Shown here one piece after another: positions 1 to 8,031 of a stretch of 8,675 nucleotides of DNA. Within the stretch, counting starts at the first letter, position 1, and the number at the start of each line of letters is the position of its first letter. The position numbers and the translations under genes were made by a program. The notes under the pieces are model-generated. The model made no database searches. It was not told where the DNA came from and was given only the letters and a program-made list of their open reading frames with translations. This DNA is from Gemmatimonadaceae bacterium (lineage in GTDB: Bacteria; Gemmatimonadota; Gemmatimonadetes; Gemmatimonadales; Gemmatimonadaceae), in NCBI GenBank assembly GCA_019689955.1, contig JADGGM010000090.1:1-8675 (forward strand), written 5' to 3'.

Positions 1-1396
1 GGTTGGGGGTGGGGCGCTGGTCGATGCGGTGGGCGCCGTGGCGCCACCGGGAGACCCCGACGCCGAGGCGGAGCCGCCCGGAGGGCCAGAGCTGCGCGCC
101 GAGGCGGGCGAGGTCGGCGTCGGGGCCGAGCTCCGAGCCGATGGGCTGGTTGTACTGCTGCCAGCTATCCGTGTAGAAGCTCTCCAGGTACGTGAAGCTC
201 CCGATGCGGCGATACTGCCCCTCAAGGATCGGCGAAAGCGGGAGGGGGAGCGGGTAGGTAGCGCGGAGGTTCCACGCGAGCTGGTCCGGGAAGCGGCGGC
301 GGTCCTTCGCGTCGATCTGGATGTCGTCGATGAGCAGCTCCCCTTGCACCGTGGCGCGTCCGATCGTGGCGCGCGCGCCGCCGAAGGCGGTGAGGTTGAC
401 GTTCCCCTCGGGGCGGGTCTCTCGGGCGCTGTCCTGCTGGGCCATCTGGTAGATGAGCACCGGGTTCGCATAGGCGAGCTGGAAGCCGCTCCCCTGGTGT
501 GGGATGAGCGCGGTCTCGCCGATGGTGAGCTCGACGCGGCGCGAGGGGCGGTAGGTGAGCGCGTGCGCGGCGAGCATGCGGTGCCAGCGCTGCGCGCCGA
601 GGCTGTCGGCGATGGTGTCCTGCGCTGGGGTGAGGACGACGTCGTTGAGGGACGCGAGGAGGGCGCGGAGCTCGAAGCGGGACCATTGCGCGGTGAGGGC
701 GACGCGGTCGAGCGGGGGCCCGTGGGCCGAGAGGACGAGCGACTCGTCCCCCTCGCCGAGCCACGCCTCGCGGGCGCGCCCCACGGAGAGCACCACGGGC
801 CCGAGCTTCCCCGCGACGTAGGCGTCGTTGACGTCGATCACCGCCTGCGAGTTGCGGAAGATCCCCGCGCGCACGGTGGGGTCGTTGCGGCGGCTCGTCT
901 CGCCGTAGGCCTCGGAGACGGCGACGAGGTTTGGTCCGCCGGTCCACGTCAACCGGAGGCTCGCGAGCCCGACGGCCGGCGGGGTTCCGGCGCTGGTGGC
1001 ACGCACGTCGCGCCAGAGCGGGGCGAACTCGCCGCCGTGGAGGGCGGTCCCCTGCACCGTGAGGCTCGCGCCGAGGGTGACGCGCGTGAGCGCCGCGAGC
1101 GAGTCGCCGGCGGCGCTGTCGGCGAGGAAGCGCTGGGCGAGACGGTCGAGCATGGGCCCTGCGCACGTGCGCTCGCCGCGCGCCTCACGCAGCGCGCGGC
1201 GGACGTCCTTGACCATGAACGGCCGGAAGGGGGAAACGCGCGCCGCGTCGCAACCGCGGGCGAGGAGGCCGTCGAGCTGGGTGTACGCGGGGTCCGAGAG
1301 CGGGAGCGCGACGAGCGGGTGCTGCGCCGCGGCCGGTGGCGCGGCGGCGATGGCGAGCGCGAGGGCGGCCGCGGTGGTGCGCAGGGCGCGCGTCAT
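1..1396 (-). CDS. Wzi-like outer-membrane capsule assembly protein (partial, 3' end off window)
   Basis: I translated this frame by hand: 465 codons are open from the ATG at 1396 down to base 2 with no stop, so the C-terminus lies outside the window. Residues 1-24 are a clear signal peptide (short Arg-containing start, Ala/Leu core, probable cleavage around AAA-Q at 22-25). Residues about 26-100 look helical and hold two cysteines (49, 78). From about 105 on, alternating strand-like segments suggest a beta-barrel. Landmarks of the capsule-assembly Wzi family (PF14052) that I recognise are LAYANPVLIYQMAQ (308-320), NVNLTAFGGA (332-341), QGELLIDDIQID (351-362) and ELGPDAD (422-428). E. coli Wzi is about 480 residues and helps anchor group 1 capsule at the outer membrane. 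That role here is inferred. The start overlaps the stop of the upstream dehydratase gene as TGATG, with no visible Shine-Dalgarno, so translational coupling is likely. The family call is fairly sure; which polymer it binds is unknown. Confidence 0.8.
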   Translation of the reverse strand, partial: MTRALRTTAAALALAIAAAPPAAAQHPLVALPLSDPAYTQLDGLLARGCDAARVSPFRPFMVKDVRRALREARGERTCAGPMLDRLAQRFLADSAAGDSLAALTRVTLGASLTVQGTALHGGEFAPLWRDVRATSAGTPPAVGLASLRLTWTGGPNLVAVSEAYGETSRRNDPTVRAGIFRNSQAVIDVNDAYVAGKLGPVVLSVGRAREAWLGEGDESLVLSAHGPPLDRVALTAQWSRFELRALLASLNDVVLTPAQDTIADSLGAQRWHRMLAAHALTYRPSRRVELTIGETALIPHQGSGFQLAYANPVLIYQMAQQDSARETRPEGNVNLTAFGGARATIGRATVQGELLIDDIQIDAKDRRRFPDQLAWNLRATYPLPLPLSPILEGQYRRIGSFTYLESFYTDSWQQYNQPIGSELGPDADLARLGAQLWPSGRLRLGVGVSRWRHGAHRIDQRPTPN

Positions 1397-3402
1397 CAGC
1401 CGACGTTGCGGCTCGCGGCGCGCGCCTCCCCCGAGGCGCGGTCGCGCACGCTCGCGATGAGCGCCGCCTGCGGGGAGAATTCCGGCACCAGCTCCTGGAG
1501 CTTGCGCAGGATCATGCGGTCGTCGCGGGCCACGACGGCCTCCCAGAGCTGGTCGAGCGCGTGGTCGAGCGGCCGGGGGGCGTCGGTGCGCACGATGCGG
1601 ATCTTGTCGTAGCGCGTGGGGAGCGTCTCCTCGGTCTCGGAGGTGAGCTGTTCGTGGAGCTTCTCCCCGGGGCGCAGGCCGGTGAAGACGATCGGGATGT
1701 CGACGTCGGGCTCGAGCCCGGAGAGGCGGATGAGGTTCCGCGCGAGGTCGACGATCTTCACGGGGGCGCCCATCTCGAGCATCACGATCTTGTCGCGCGC
1801 TTCCGCCAGCACCGAGGCCTGGAGCACGAGCTGCACGGCCTCGGGGATGGTCATGAAGTAACGCGACACCTCGGGGTGGGTGACGGTGACGGGCCCGCCC
1901 TCGGCGATCTGCTCGGTGAAGAGCGGGACCACGGACCCGTTGCTCCCCAGCACGTTGCCGAAGCGCACGGCGACGAAGTGCTGCGCGCGTGCGCTGCTGA
2001 GCGAGAGCACGAGCTTCTCGGCGAGGCGCTTGGTGGCGCCCATGACGTTCGTCGGGCTCACCGCCTTGTCGGTGGAGATGAGCACGAACTTGGCCCCGTG
2101 CTCCGCCGCCGCCACGGCGACGTTGCGCGTCCCGAACACGTTGTTGTGCACCGCGTGCGCGATGTGCATCTCCATCATCGGCACGTGCTTGAACGCGGCG
2201 GCGTGGTACACGAGGTCCGGGTGGTGGAGCCGGAAGACGCGCTCCACATCGGCCCACTCGCGCACGTCGCCGATCACGGGGTGCACCTGGAGGGTGGGGT
2301 GCTTGCGCCGGAGCTCCTGCTCGATGAGGAAGAGCGCATTCTCCCCGCGCTCGAACAGGATGATGCTCGCCGGGTCGTAGGCAGCGATCTGGCGCGCGAG
2401 CTCCGACCCGATGGACCCGCCGGCGCCGGTGACGAGCACCCGCCGGCCGGCGATGTCGGCGTGGATGAGCGAGGTGTCGAGGTCCACGGGGTCGCGGCCG
2501 AGGAGGTCTTCCACGCGCACGGGCCGGACCTGGCTGATCTGCACGCGCCCCGCGAGCGCGGCGATCGCGGGGAGGATCTTGAACGGGAGCTTGGTGGCGA
2601 CGCACCGGTCCACGATCGCCTGGATCTGCTCGCGCGTGGCCGACGGGATGGAGATGATCAGCTCGTCGGCCGCGTGACGCGCGAGGAGGGCGCCGAGCTC
2701 GCTCGAGGTGCCGAGCACGGGGACGCCGTGGATGTGGAAGCCGATCTTGTGCGAGTCGTCGTCCACGAACCCCACGGGGAGGTAGCCGAGCGCGGGGTTG
2801 TTGCGCATCTCGCGCAGCAACATCTCCCCCGCGTCGCCGGCCCCGATGATGATCACGCGGCGCAACCGTGGTGCGGCCGCGGCCATGGGGCGCCGGCGCT
2901 CCCGGTACGCGCGCAGCGCGAAGCGCGCCCCGCCGATGAGCACCACCGTGAACACCGCGTCGATGACGAGCACCGAGCGCGGGAAGGTGTACGCCTCCCC
3001 CATGAACACGAGGGTGGCGATGAACAGCATGCTGCTCAGCGCGACCGCTTTGAGAAGCGCGACCATGTCGCGCATCCCGACGTACCGCCACCACCCGCTG
3101 TACAGCCGGAAGAACGCGAACGCCGAGAGGCGATAGATGAGGAGCGGGACGAGGGTGATCCAGAAGGTGCCCAGGTACGCGTCCGGGATCATGCGGTCGA
3201 AGCGCAGCACGAACGCGAGCGCGTAGCTCGTGACCACGAGCACGAGGTGGAGCACGAACAGCACGGGGCGCCGGTGGCGGTACGCGCGGTACACGAGCCG
3301 GAGATCGAGCCCCGGACGCGCCTCGGCGTCGGTATGTGTGCGCTGCCCCGTTCCCACCGCCCGCTCCCCCGCGGCCGGGCCGCGGCCTTCAGTGCCGGTC
3401 AT
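1396..3402 (-). CDS. Membrane-bound nucleotide-sugar 4,6-dehydratase (WbpM/PglF/CapD type)
   Basis: This 668-residue protein has the full architecture of the WbpM/PglF/CapD family, whose members remove water from UDP-GlcNAc-type sugars to give a 4-keto-6-deoxy intermediate for O-antigen, capsule or glycan synthesis at the inner membrane. Four hydrophobic segments are visible at about 46-66, 76-98, 113-134 and 143-160, with the typical LYSGWWRY stretch at 100-107. A first Rossmann-like domain follows (GAGDAG, 187-192). The catalytic NAD(P)-binding SDR domain (Polysacc_synt_2) has TGAGGSIG at 325-332, HAAAFKHVP at 400-408, STDKA at 443-447 and MGATK at 454-458. Thr444, Asp445, Lys446, Met454 and Lys458 match the family's altered active site, in which Met replaces the usual SDR Tyr. 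The exact substrate cannot be read from sequence. An in-frame TGA lies 11 codons upstream of the ATG at 3402 with no other start between, fixing the start, although no strong ribosome site is seen. The stop overlaps the Wzi-like gene by one base. Confidence 0.92.
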   Translation of the reverse strand: MTGTEGRGPAAGERAVGTGQRTHTDAEARPGLDLRLVYRAYRHRRPVLFVLHLVLVVTSYALAFVLRFDRMIPDAYLGTFWITLVPLLIYRLSAFAFFRLYSGWWRYVGMRDMVALLKAVALSSMLFIATLVFMGEAYTFPRSVLVIDAVFTVVLIGGARFALRAYRERRRPMAAAAPRLRRVIIIGAGDAGEMLLREMRNNPALGYLPVGFVDDDSHKIGFHIHGVPVLGTSSELGALLARHAADELIISIPSATREQIQAIVDRCVATKLPFKILPAIAALAGRVQISQVRPVRVEDLLGRDPVDLDTSLIHADIAGRRVLVTGAGGSIGSELARQIAAYDPASIILFERGENALFLIEQELRRKHPTLQVHPVIGDVREWADVERVFRLHHPDLVYHAAAFKHVPMMEMHIAHAVHNNVFGTRNVAVAAAEHGAKFVLISTDKAVSPTNVMGATKRLAEKLVLSLSSARAQHFVAVRFGNVLGSNGSVVPLFTEQIAEGGPVTVTHPEVSRYFMTIPEAVQLVLQASVLAEARDKIVMLEMGAPVKIVDLARNLIRLSGLEPDVDIPIVFTGLRPGEKLHEQLTSETEETLPTRYDKIRIVRTDAPRPLDHALDQLWEAVVARDDRMILRKLQELVPEFSPQAALIASVRDRASGEARAASRNVG

Positions 3403-3458
3403 GGCTCGCCGGCAGCGTCCAACATCCGCACATCACGTCCTCTCGAATGAGCGCATCA

Positions 3459-3489
3459 CGCGAGCGGCGTACGGCCGTGCTCGCTCGCG
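3459..3489. repeat. 8-bp inverted repeat in dehydratase leader
   Basis: CGCGAGCG (3459-3466) and CGCTCGCG (3482-3489) are exact reverse complements separated by 15 bases, which include the small palindrome ACGGCCGT (3471-3478). It lies 57-87 bases upstream of the dehydratase ATG, so it could fold in the 5' leader RNA. In DNA this rich in G and C such repeats arise by chance fairly often, so function is uncertain. Confidence 0.3.
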
Positions 3490-3537
3490 AACATGTCAGG
3501 TAGGATTTCTCTCACCGAGACGCGTCAGTGGTACATC

Positions 3538-3559
3538 CTGTCACAGCGCTGTCACAGCG
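3538..3559. promoter_or_regulatory. Operator-like tandem 11-bp repeat / 20-bp near-palindrome
   Basis: The 11-base unit CTGTCACAGCG occurs twice head to tail (3538-3548 and 3549-3559). The same bases form a dyad: 3538-3557 equals its own reverse complement except at one pair (3542/3553), with the perfect core ACAGCGCTGT at 3543-3552. Repeats spaced about one helical turn with dyad symmetry are typical of transcription-factor sites. It lies about 135 bases upstream of the dehydratase start and touches the hairpin that follows the aminotransferase gene. No specific regulator can be named. The TGTGA-like half sites on the minus strand are direct, not arranged as the CRP consensus. Confidence 0.4.
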
Positions 3560-3583
3560 CCCGGGGCGACGGGCCCCGGGCGC
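3557..3583 (-). terminator. GC hairpin just downstream of the aminotransferase gene
   Basis: GCGCCCGGGG (3557-3566) and CCCCGGGCGC (3574-3583) form a perfect 10-bp stem with a 7-base loop, starting 16 bases after the aminotransferase stop codon. It is not followed by a T-run on the minus strand, so it is not a textbook intrinsic terminator. It may still terminate or pause transcription, or protect the 3' end of the upstream message. Its position at the end of a gene and before the only sizeable gap supports a boundary role. Confidence 0.45.
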
Positions 3584-3599
3584 GGCGACGGCGGCTGGG

Positions 3600-4712
3600 T
3601 CACCGTCCGTAGAAGCCGCGTACGGCGGCGATCACTTCGTCCTGCTGCGCGCGGGTGAGCTCCGGAAACACCGGTAGTGAGATCACCTCGCGCGCCGCCC
3701 GCTCGGCCTCGGGGCAGCTCCCGGGTTTGTAACCGAGGTAGGCGAAGCACGGTTGGAGGTGCAGCGGGAGCGGGTAGTACACCGCGCTCCCGATCCCCCG
3801 CGCCTTGAGGTGCTCCTGGAGCGCATCCCGGCGCTCGACGCGGAGGGTGTACTGGTTATAAATCGACTCGTTCGCCGGGTCGATGACCGGCGTCACAATT
3901 TCGGGGACGTCGGCGAACGCCTGGTCGTAGTAGGCGGCGTGCTCGCGGCGCGCGGCGCTCCACCCGGCGAGGTGCGGGAGCTTGGCCAGGAGGACCGCGG
4001 CCTGGAGCGCGTCGAGGCGGCTGTTGAACCCGACCTCGTCGTGGTAGTACTGCCGCGCGCCGCCGTGCATGCGGAGCCGCCGGAGGCGGGCGGCGAGCGC
4101 TTCGTCCTGCGTGACCATCATGCCGCCGTCGCCGTAGCCGCCGAGGTTCTTCGAGGGGAAGAAGCTGAAGGTGCCGATGGTGGCCCGCTCGCCGGCCATG
4201 GTCCACGCGCCGTCGATCGAGCGCCGTGCGCCGATGCTCTGCGCGGCATCCTCGATGATCGGGATGCCGGGGATCGCGGCCGCCAGCGCCTCGATCGGCG
4301 CCATCTGCCCGAACAGGTCCACGGGCACCACGGCCTTGGTGCGCGCGGTGACCGCGGCCGCGGCCTGCTCGGTGGCGATGTTGAAGGTGCGCGGCTCGAT
4401 GTCGACGAACACCGGCGTCGCGCCGACGTTGTGGATCGTCCCCGCGGTGGCGAAGAAGGTGAAGGGGGTGGTCACGACCTCGTCGCCGCGGCCGATGTCG
4501 AGGGCGCGGAGGGCGAGGAGGAGCGCGTCGGTGCCGCTCGCGCACCCGACGGCGTACCGCGTGTGCGAGAGCTCGGCCACGGCGAGCTCGAGCTGCTCCA
4601 CCGGCTTGCCGAGGATGAAGAGCTGGTCGTCGACGACCTGCATCAACGCGCGCACGACCTCGTCCTTGATGCGGGCGTGCTGCGCGCGAAGATCGAGAAG
4701 TGGGACAGGCAT
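3600..4712 (-). CDS. DegT/DnrJ/EryC1/StrS-family PLP-dependent sugar aminotransferase
   Basis: This protein of 370 residues, normal for the family, belongs to the PLP enzymes that transfer an amino group (usually from glutamate) to a keto-sugar nucleotide. Visible landmarks are LLDLRAQ near the N-terminus (5-11), SGTDALL (59-65), the PFTFFAT segment (83-89), IPIIEDAAQS (150-159, with Asp155 expected to contact the PLP ring nitrogen) and SFFPSKNLGGYGDGG (183-197), with Lys188 as the Schiff-base lysine. GFNSRLDALQAA (228-239) and YPLPLHLQP (313-321) follow. The sequence reminds me most of WbpE-type 3-aminotransferases, but regiochemistry is not settled; a 4-amino role (PglE type) would also fit beside the 4,6-dehydratase. 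I chose the ATG at 4712 over the upstream one at 4751: the protein then starts in register with relatives, and a strong hairpin (4735-4774) covers the longer start. The bases before 4712 are pyrimidine-rich with no Shine-Dalgarno. Confidence 0.92.
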   Translation of the reverse strand: MPVPLLDLRAQHARIKDEVVRALMQVVDDQLFILGKPVEQLELAVAELSHTRYAVGCASGTDALLLALRALDIGRGDEVVTTPFTFFATAGTIHNVGATPVFVDIEPRTFNIATEQAAAAVTARTKAVVPVDLFGQMAPIEALAAAIPGIPIIEDAAQSIGARRSIDGAWTMAGERATIGTFSFFPSKNLGGYGDGGMMVTQDEALAARLRRLRMHGGARQYYHDEVGFNSRLDALQAAVLLAKLPHLAGWSAARREHAAYYDQAFADVPEIVTPVIDPANESIYNQYTLRVERRDALQEHLKARGIGSAVYYPLPLHLQPCFAYLGYKPGSCPEAERAAREVISLPVFPELTRAQQDEVIAAVRGFYGR

Positions 4713-4734
4713 GGCAGAGGAGGAAAGGAGTCGC

Positions 4735-4774
4735 GGCGCCCCGGCGCGCATTGCATGGCGCGGGCCGGGGCGCC
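4735..4774 (-). terminator. Strong GC hairpin between carB and the aminotransferase gene
   Basis: GGCGCCCCGGC (4735-4745) pairs perfectly with GCCGGGGCGCC (4764-4774). After a two-base bulge (4762-4763) four more pairs (GCGC at 4746-4749 with GCGC at 4758-4761) extend it to 15 pairs around an 8-base loop. It begins 8 bases past the carB stop and ends 22 bases before the aminotransferase start. No T-run follows on the minus strand, so full intrinsic termination is doubtful. Partial termination, RNA processing or 3'-end protection of the carB message are the likely roles. Confidence 0.45.
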
Positions 4775-4782
4775 GAAGGACG

Positions 4783-7700
4783 TCACGCGGGCGCTGCGCT
4801 GGACGCTCGGGCCAGCTCGTGCCACTCCTGCAGCGACCGGACGCGCGGGGCGCGGAAGCGGAGCGCGAGGATCGCGTCGCACGCGGCGTTCGCGGCGGAG
4901 AGCGTGGTGGTGTACGGGATGCGGTGGGCCACGGCGGCCTGCCGCATGGTGTAGTCGTCGCGCTGCGAGTGCTTGCCGAGCGGAGTGTTGATCAACAACT
5001 GCACCTGCCCGTTGACGATGAGGTCCACGCCGTGCGGGCGCCCCTCGTGCACCTTGAACACCGGCTCGGCGGGGATCCCGCGCCCACGAAGGTACTTCGC
5101 GGTCCCCGTGGTGGCGAGGATGCGGAACCCCATCTCGTGGAAGCGCCGCGCGATGGGGACGACCGCGGGCTTGTCGGAGTCGTTCACCGTGATCAGGATC
5201 GCGCCCTCGAGCGGGAGCCCGTTGTCCGCGGCGAGCTGTGCCTTGGCGAACGCGCTCCCGAAGGAGTCGGAGATCCCCATCACCTCGCCGGTGGAGCGCA
5301 TCTCGGGGCCGAGGATCGGGTCGGCCTCGCGGAACTTGTTGAAGGGGAACACCGCCTCCTTCACCGACACGTACGGCGGGACGACTTCGTCCGTGACGCC
5401 GATCGCGGCGAGCGATTCGCCGAGCATCACGCGCGCGGCGACGGACGCGAGGGGGACCCCGATCGCCTTGGAGACGAAGGGGATGGTCCGGCTGGCGCGC
5501 GGGTTGACTTCGAGGACGTACACGGTGCCGTTCTTGATCGCGAACTGCACGTTGATGAGCCCCACGACGCCGAGCGCGCGCGCCAGCGCGGCGGTGTGCT
5601 CGCGCATGGTGGCGAGGTCGGATTCGCCGATGATGTACGGCGGGAGCACGCACGCGGAGTCGCCGGAGTGGATCCCGGCGTCCTCGATGTGCTGCATCAC
5701 GCCGCCGATCACCACGCGCTCGCCGTCGCCGATGGCGTCGACGTCGACTTCGTATGCATCCTCGAGGAATCGGTCGATGAGGACGGGGCGGTCCTCGGAG
5801 ACGCGCGCGGCCCACACGAAATAGTCGCGCAGCGAGGGCTCGTCGTACACGATCTGCATCGCGCGCCCGCCCAGGACGTACGAGGGGCGGACGAGCACGG
5901 GGTAGCCGATGGCCTGGGCGATCGCGACCGCTTCGTCGACGCTCGTGGCGGTACCGCTCGGCGGCTGGTTGACGCCGATCTCGCGCGCGATGGCCTCGAA
6001 ACGGCGCCGGTCCTCGGCGATGTCGATCGCGTCGGGGGACGTGCCGAGGATCGTGACCCCGGCCGCCTCGAGCGGGCGCGTGAGCTTGAGCGGCGTCTGC
6101 CCGCCGAGCTGCACGATCACGCCGAGCGGCTGCTCGCGCTGCACGATCTCGAGGACGTCCTCGAGGGTGAGCGGCTCGAAGTACAGCTTGTCGGAGATGT
6201 CGAAGTCGGTGGAGACGGTCTCGGGGTTCGAGTTGACCATGATCGTCTCGTAGCCGCGTTCGCGGAGCGCGAGCACGGCGCGCACGCAGCAGTAGTCGAA
6301 CTCGACCCCCTGCCCGATCCGGTTCGGCCCGCTGCCGAGGATCACCACGGAGCGGCGCCCAGACCGGGGAGCCTCGCTCTCCTCGTCGTAGCAGCCGTAG
6401 AGGTACGGGGTGCTCGAGGGGAACTCCCCGGCGCAGGTGTCGACCATCTTGTAGACGGGGCGCACGCCGAGCGCCCAGCGCCGCTCGCGCACCGCGGCCT
6501 CGCTCTCGCCGCGCAGCGCACCGAGCTGGCGGTCGGAGAACCCCATCCGCTTCATGCGCCGGAGCTCCGCAGCGCCTACGGTGGGGAGCGCGGCGTACTC
6601 CCGTTCGGCCTCGACGAGCTCGCGCATCTGCTCCAGGAACCACGGATCGATGCGCGTGAGCTCGTGGATCTCGCTCACCGAGAGGCCGCGGAGGAGGGCG
6701 TGCTTGACCTGGAAGATGCGCTCGGGAGTGGGCTGACGGAGCGCGCTGCGCAGCGTTTCGAGCGTGTCGTCGGCGAGCCGGTCGTCGGCCGGGGTGGCGC
6801 CGATGTCCCACCCGGCGCGCCCGGTCTCGAGCGCGCGGAGCCCCTTCTGCAACGCCTCCTTGAACGTGCGGCCGATGGCCATGGACTCGCCCACGGACTT
6901 CATCTGCGTGGTGAGCGACGGGCTCGCCGCCGCGAACTTCTCGAAGGCGAAGCGCGGGCACTTCACCACCACGTAGTCCAGGACGGGCTCGAAGGAGGCG
7001 GGGGTGGTCTTCGTGATGTCGTTCGCGATCTCGTCGAGGCGGTAGCCGACGGCGAGCTTGGTGCCGATGCGCGCGATTGGGAATCCGGTGGCCTTGGAGG
7101 CGAGCGCGGAGGAGCGGGAGACGCGCGGGTTCATCTCGATCACGAGCATCTCGCCGTCCGTAGGGTTCACGGCGAACTGGATGTTGCACCCGCCGGCGGC
7201 GACGCCGATCTCGCGGGTCACGGCGACGGCGGCGTCGCGCATGGTCTGGTACTCGCGGTCGGTGAGCGTCATCGCGGGGGCGACGGTGATCGAGTCGCCG
7301 GTGTGCACCCCCATGGGGTCGATGTTCTCGATCGAGCAGACGATCACGACGTTGTCGGCGTGGTCGCGCATGACCTCCAGCTCGAACTCCTTCCACCCGA
7401 GAACGCTCCGCTCGATGAGCACCTGCGTGACGGGGGAGAGCTCGAGCCCGCGGCGCACGATCGCTTCGTACTCCTCGCGGTTGTACGCCACGCCGCCCCC
7501 CGAGCCGCCGAGCGTGTAGGAGGGGCGGACGATCGCCGGGAAGCCGACCTCGGGGATGAGCGCGACGGCATCGTCCCACGAACGGGCGATCCCGCCGCGA
7601 GCGACCTTGAGCCCGATCCGCTTCATTGCTTCGGCGAAGAGCTCGCGGTCCTCGGCGAGCGCGATCGCGCGCGCGTCGGCGCCGATCAGCTCCACGCCGT

Positions 7701-8031
7701 ACTTCGCGAGCACGCCGCGCTGGGCGAGCGCCATCGCCACGTTGAGCGCGGTCTGCCCGCCCATGGTGGGAAGGAGGGCGTCGGGGCGCTCCCGCTCGAT
7801 CACCTGCTCGACGACCTCCGGGGTGACGGGCTCGATGTACGTCCGGTCCGCGAACTCCGGGTCGGTCATGATCGTCGCCGGGTTCGAGTTCACGAGCACG
7901 ACCTCGTACCCTTCTTCGCGCAGCGCTTTGGCGGCCTGCGTGCCCGAGTAGTCGAATTCCGCGGCCTGGCCGATGACGATGGGGCCGGAGCCGATGAGCA
8001 GAACGCGGTGGAGGTCAGTGCGTCGTGGCAC
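4783..8031 (-). CDS. carB: Carbamoyl-phosphate synthase large subunit
   Basis: This complete 1082-residue protein (E. coli CarB is 1073) uses ammonia from the glutaminase subunit CarA, bicarbonate and two ATP to make carbamoyl phosphate for pyrimidine and arginine synthesis in the cytoplasm. Two homologous ATP-grasp halves are clear: the carboxyphosphate half (1 to about 400; [16 protein letters not shown] at 15-30, [11 protein letters not shown] at 298-308) and the carbamoyl-phosphate half (about 555-935; [17 protein letters not shown] at 566-582, [10 protein letters not shown] at 840-849). An MGS-like allosteric domain follows (about 940-1082). Numbering runs in step with E. coli: Arg129, Arg169, Glu215, Gln285, Glu299 and Asn301 (ATP site), Glu783, Asp791, Glu892 and Thr1042 (ornithine site), and Lys954, Thr974, Thr977, Lys993 and Asn1015 (UMP/IMP site) are present, while position 1017 is Pro rather than Thr. 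The start is [20 protein letters not shown] aligns with the usual CarB N-terminus. It overlaps the upstream sugar gene by 17 bases. No carA is visible. Confidence 0.98.
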   Translation of the reverse strand: MPRRTDLHRVLLIGSGPIVIGQAAEFDYSGTQAAKALREEGYEVVLVNSNPATIMTDPEFADRTYIEPVTPEVVEQVIERERPDALLPTMGGQTALNVAMALAQRGVLAKYGVELIGADARAIALAEDRELFAEAMKRIGLKVARGGIARSWDDAVALIPEVGFPAIVRPSYTLGGSGGGVAYNREEYEAIVRRGLELSPVTQVLIERSVLGWKEFELEVMRDHADNVVIVCSIENIDPMGVHTGDSITVAPAMTLTDREYQTMRDAAVAVTREIGVAAGGCNIQFAVNPTDGEMLVIEMNPRVSRSSALASKATGFPIARIGTKLAVGYRLDEIANDITKTTPASFEPVLDYVVVKCPRFAFEKFAAASPSLTTQMKSVGESMAIGRTFKEALQKGLRALETGRAGWDIGATPADDRLADDTLETLRSALRQPTPERIFQVKHALLRGLSVSEIHELTRIDPWFLEQMRELVEAEREYAALPTVGAAELRRMKRMGFSDRQLGALRGESEAAVRERRWALGVRPVYKMVDTCAGEFPSSTPYLYGCYDEESEAPRSGRRSVVILGSGPNRIGQGVEFDYCCVRAVLALRERGYETIMVNSNPETVSTDFDISDKLYFEPLTLEDVLEIVQREQPLGVIVQLGGQTPLKLTRPLEAAGVTILGTSPDAIDIAEDRRRFEAIAREIGVNQPPSGTATSVDEAVAIAQAIGYPVLVRPSYVLGGRAMQIVYDEPSLRDYFVWAARVSEDRPVLIDRFLEDAYEVDVDAIGDGERVVIGGVMQHIEDAGIHSGDSACVLPPYIIGESDLATMREHTAALARALGVVGLINVQFAIKNGTVYVLEVNPRASRTIPFVSKAIGVPLASVAARVMLGESLAAIGVTDEVVPPYVSVKEAVFPFNKFREADPILGPEMRSTGEVMGISDSFGSAFAKAQLAADNGLPLEGAILITVNDSDKPAVVPIARRFHEMGFRILATTGTAKYLRGRGIPAEPVFKVHEGRPHGVDLIVNGQVQLLINTPLGKHSQRDDYTMRQAAVAHRIPYTTTLSAANAACDAILALRFRAPRVRSLQEWHELARASSAAPA

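Larger units (their letters stand above)
3403..3599. other. Intergenic region between aminotransferase and dehydratase genes
   Basis: This 197-base stretch is the longest gene-free part of the window. On the minus strand it contains, in order, a GC hairpin (3557-3583), an operator-like tandem repeat (3538-3559), the least GC-rich segment (about 3490-3540), a looser inverted repeat (3459-3489) and a leader running to the ATG at 3402. A promoter for the dehydratase-Wzi pair is expected here. The best sigma70-like match I can find is weak: CTGACG (minus strand, around 3528-3523) and a poor -10-like TCCTAC 17 bases on. I therefore do not call a promoter. No tRNA-like or protein-coding signal is convincing. 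Confidence 0.6.

Noticed and set aside
29..1612. Plus-strand open frame of 527 codons at the left end
   Set aside because: The minus-strand frame has a signal peptide, Wzi-family motifs and a coupled start, whereas this frame is compositionally biased and crosses into the dehydratase gene.
1336..3450. Plus-strand open frame of 704 codons opposite the dehydratase
   Set aside because: It is rich in His, Asp, Glu, Val and Arg in the pattern produced by reading the complement of GC-rich codons; the minus-strand dehydratase has all family motifs.
3538..3557. CRP-like site reading of the TGTGA elements
   Set aside because: The minus-strand TGTGA half sites are direct repeats 11 bases apart rather than the inverted TGTGA-N6-TCACA arrangement, so I only call a generic operator-like dyad.
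4715..4730. Purine-rich plus-strand stretch (GAGGAGGAAAGGAG) resembling a Shine-Dalgarno
   Set aside because: It is on the wrong strand for the real genes, and the next plus-strand ATG is more than 20 bases away and opens only an antisense shadow frame.
4713..4751. Longer aminotransferase start at ATG 4751
   Set aside because: It would add 13 residues absent from relatives, place codons within a strong hairpin, and gains no ribosome site.
4643..7579. Second minus-strand frame of 978 codons within carB
   Set aside because: It is Arg/Ala/His-rich, out of frame with carB and has no domain; it is a frame shadow.
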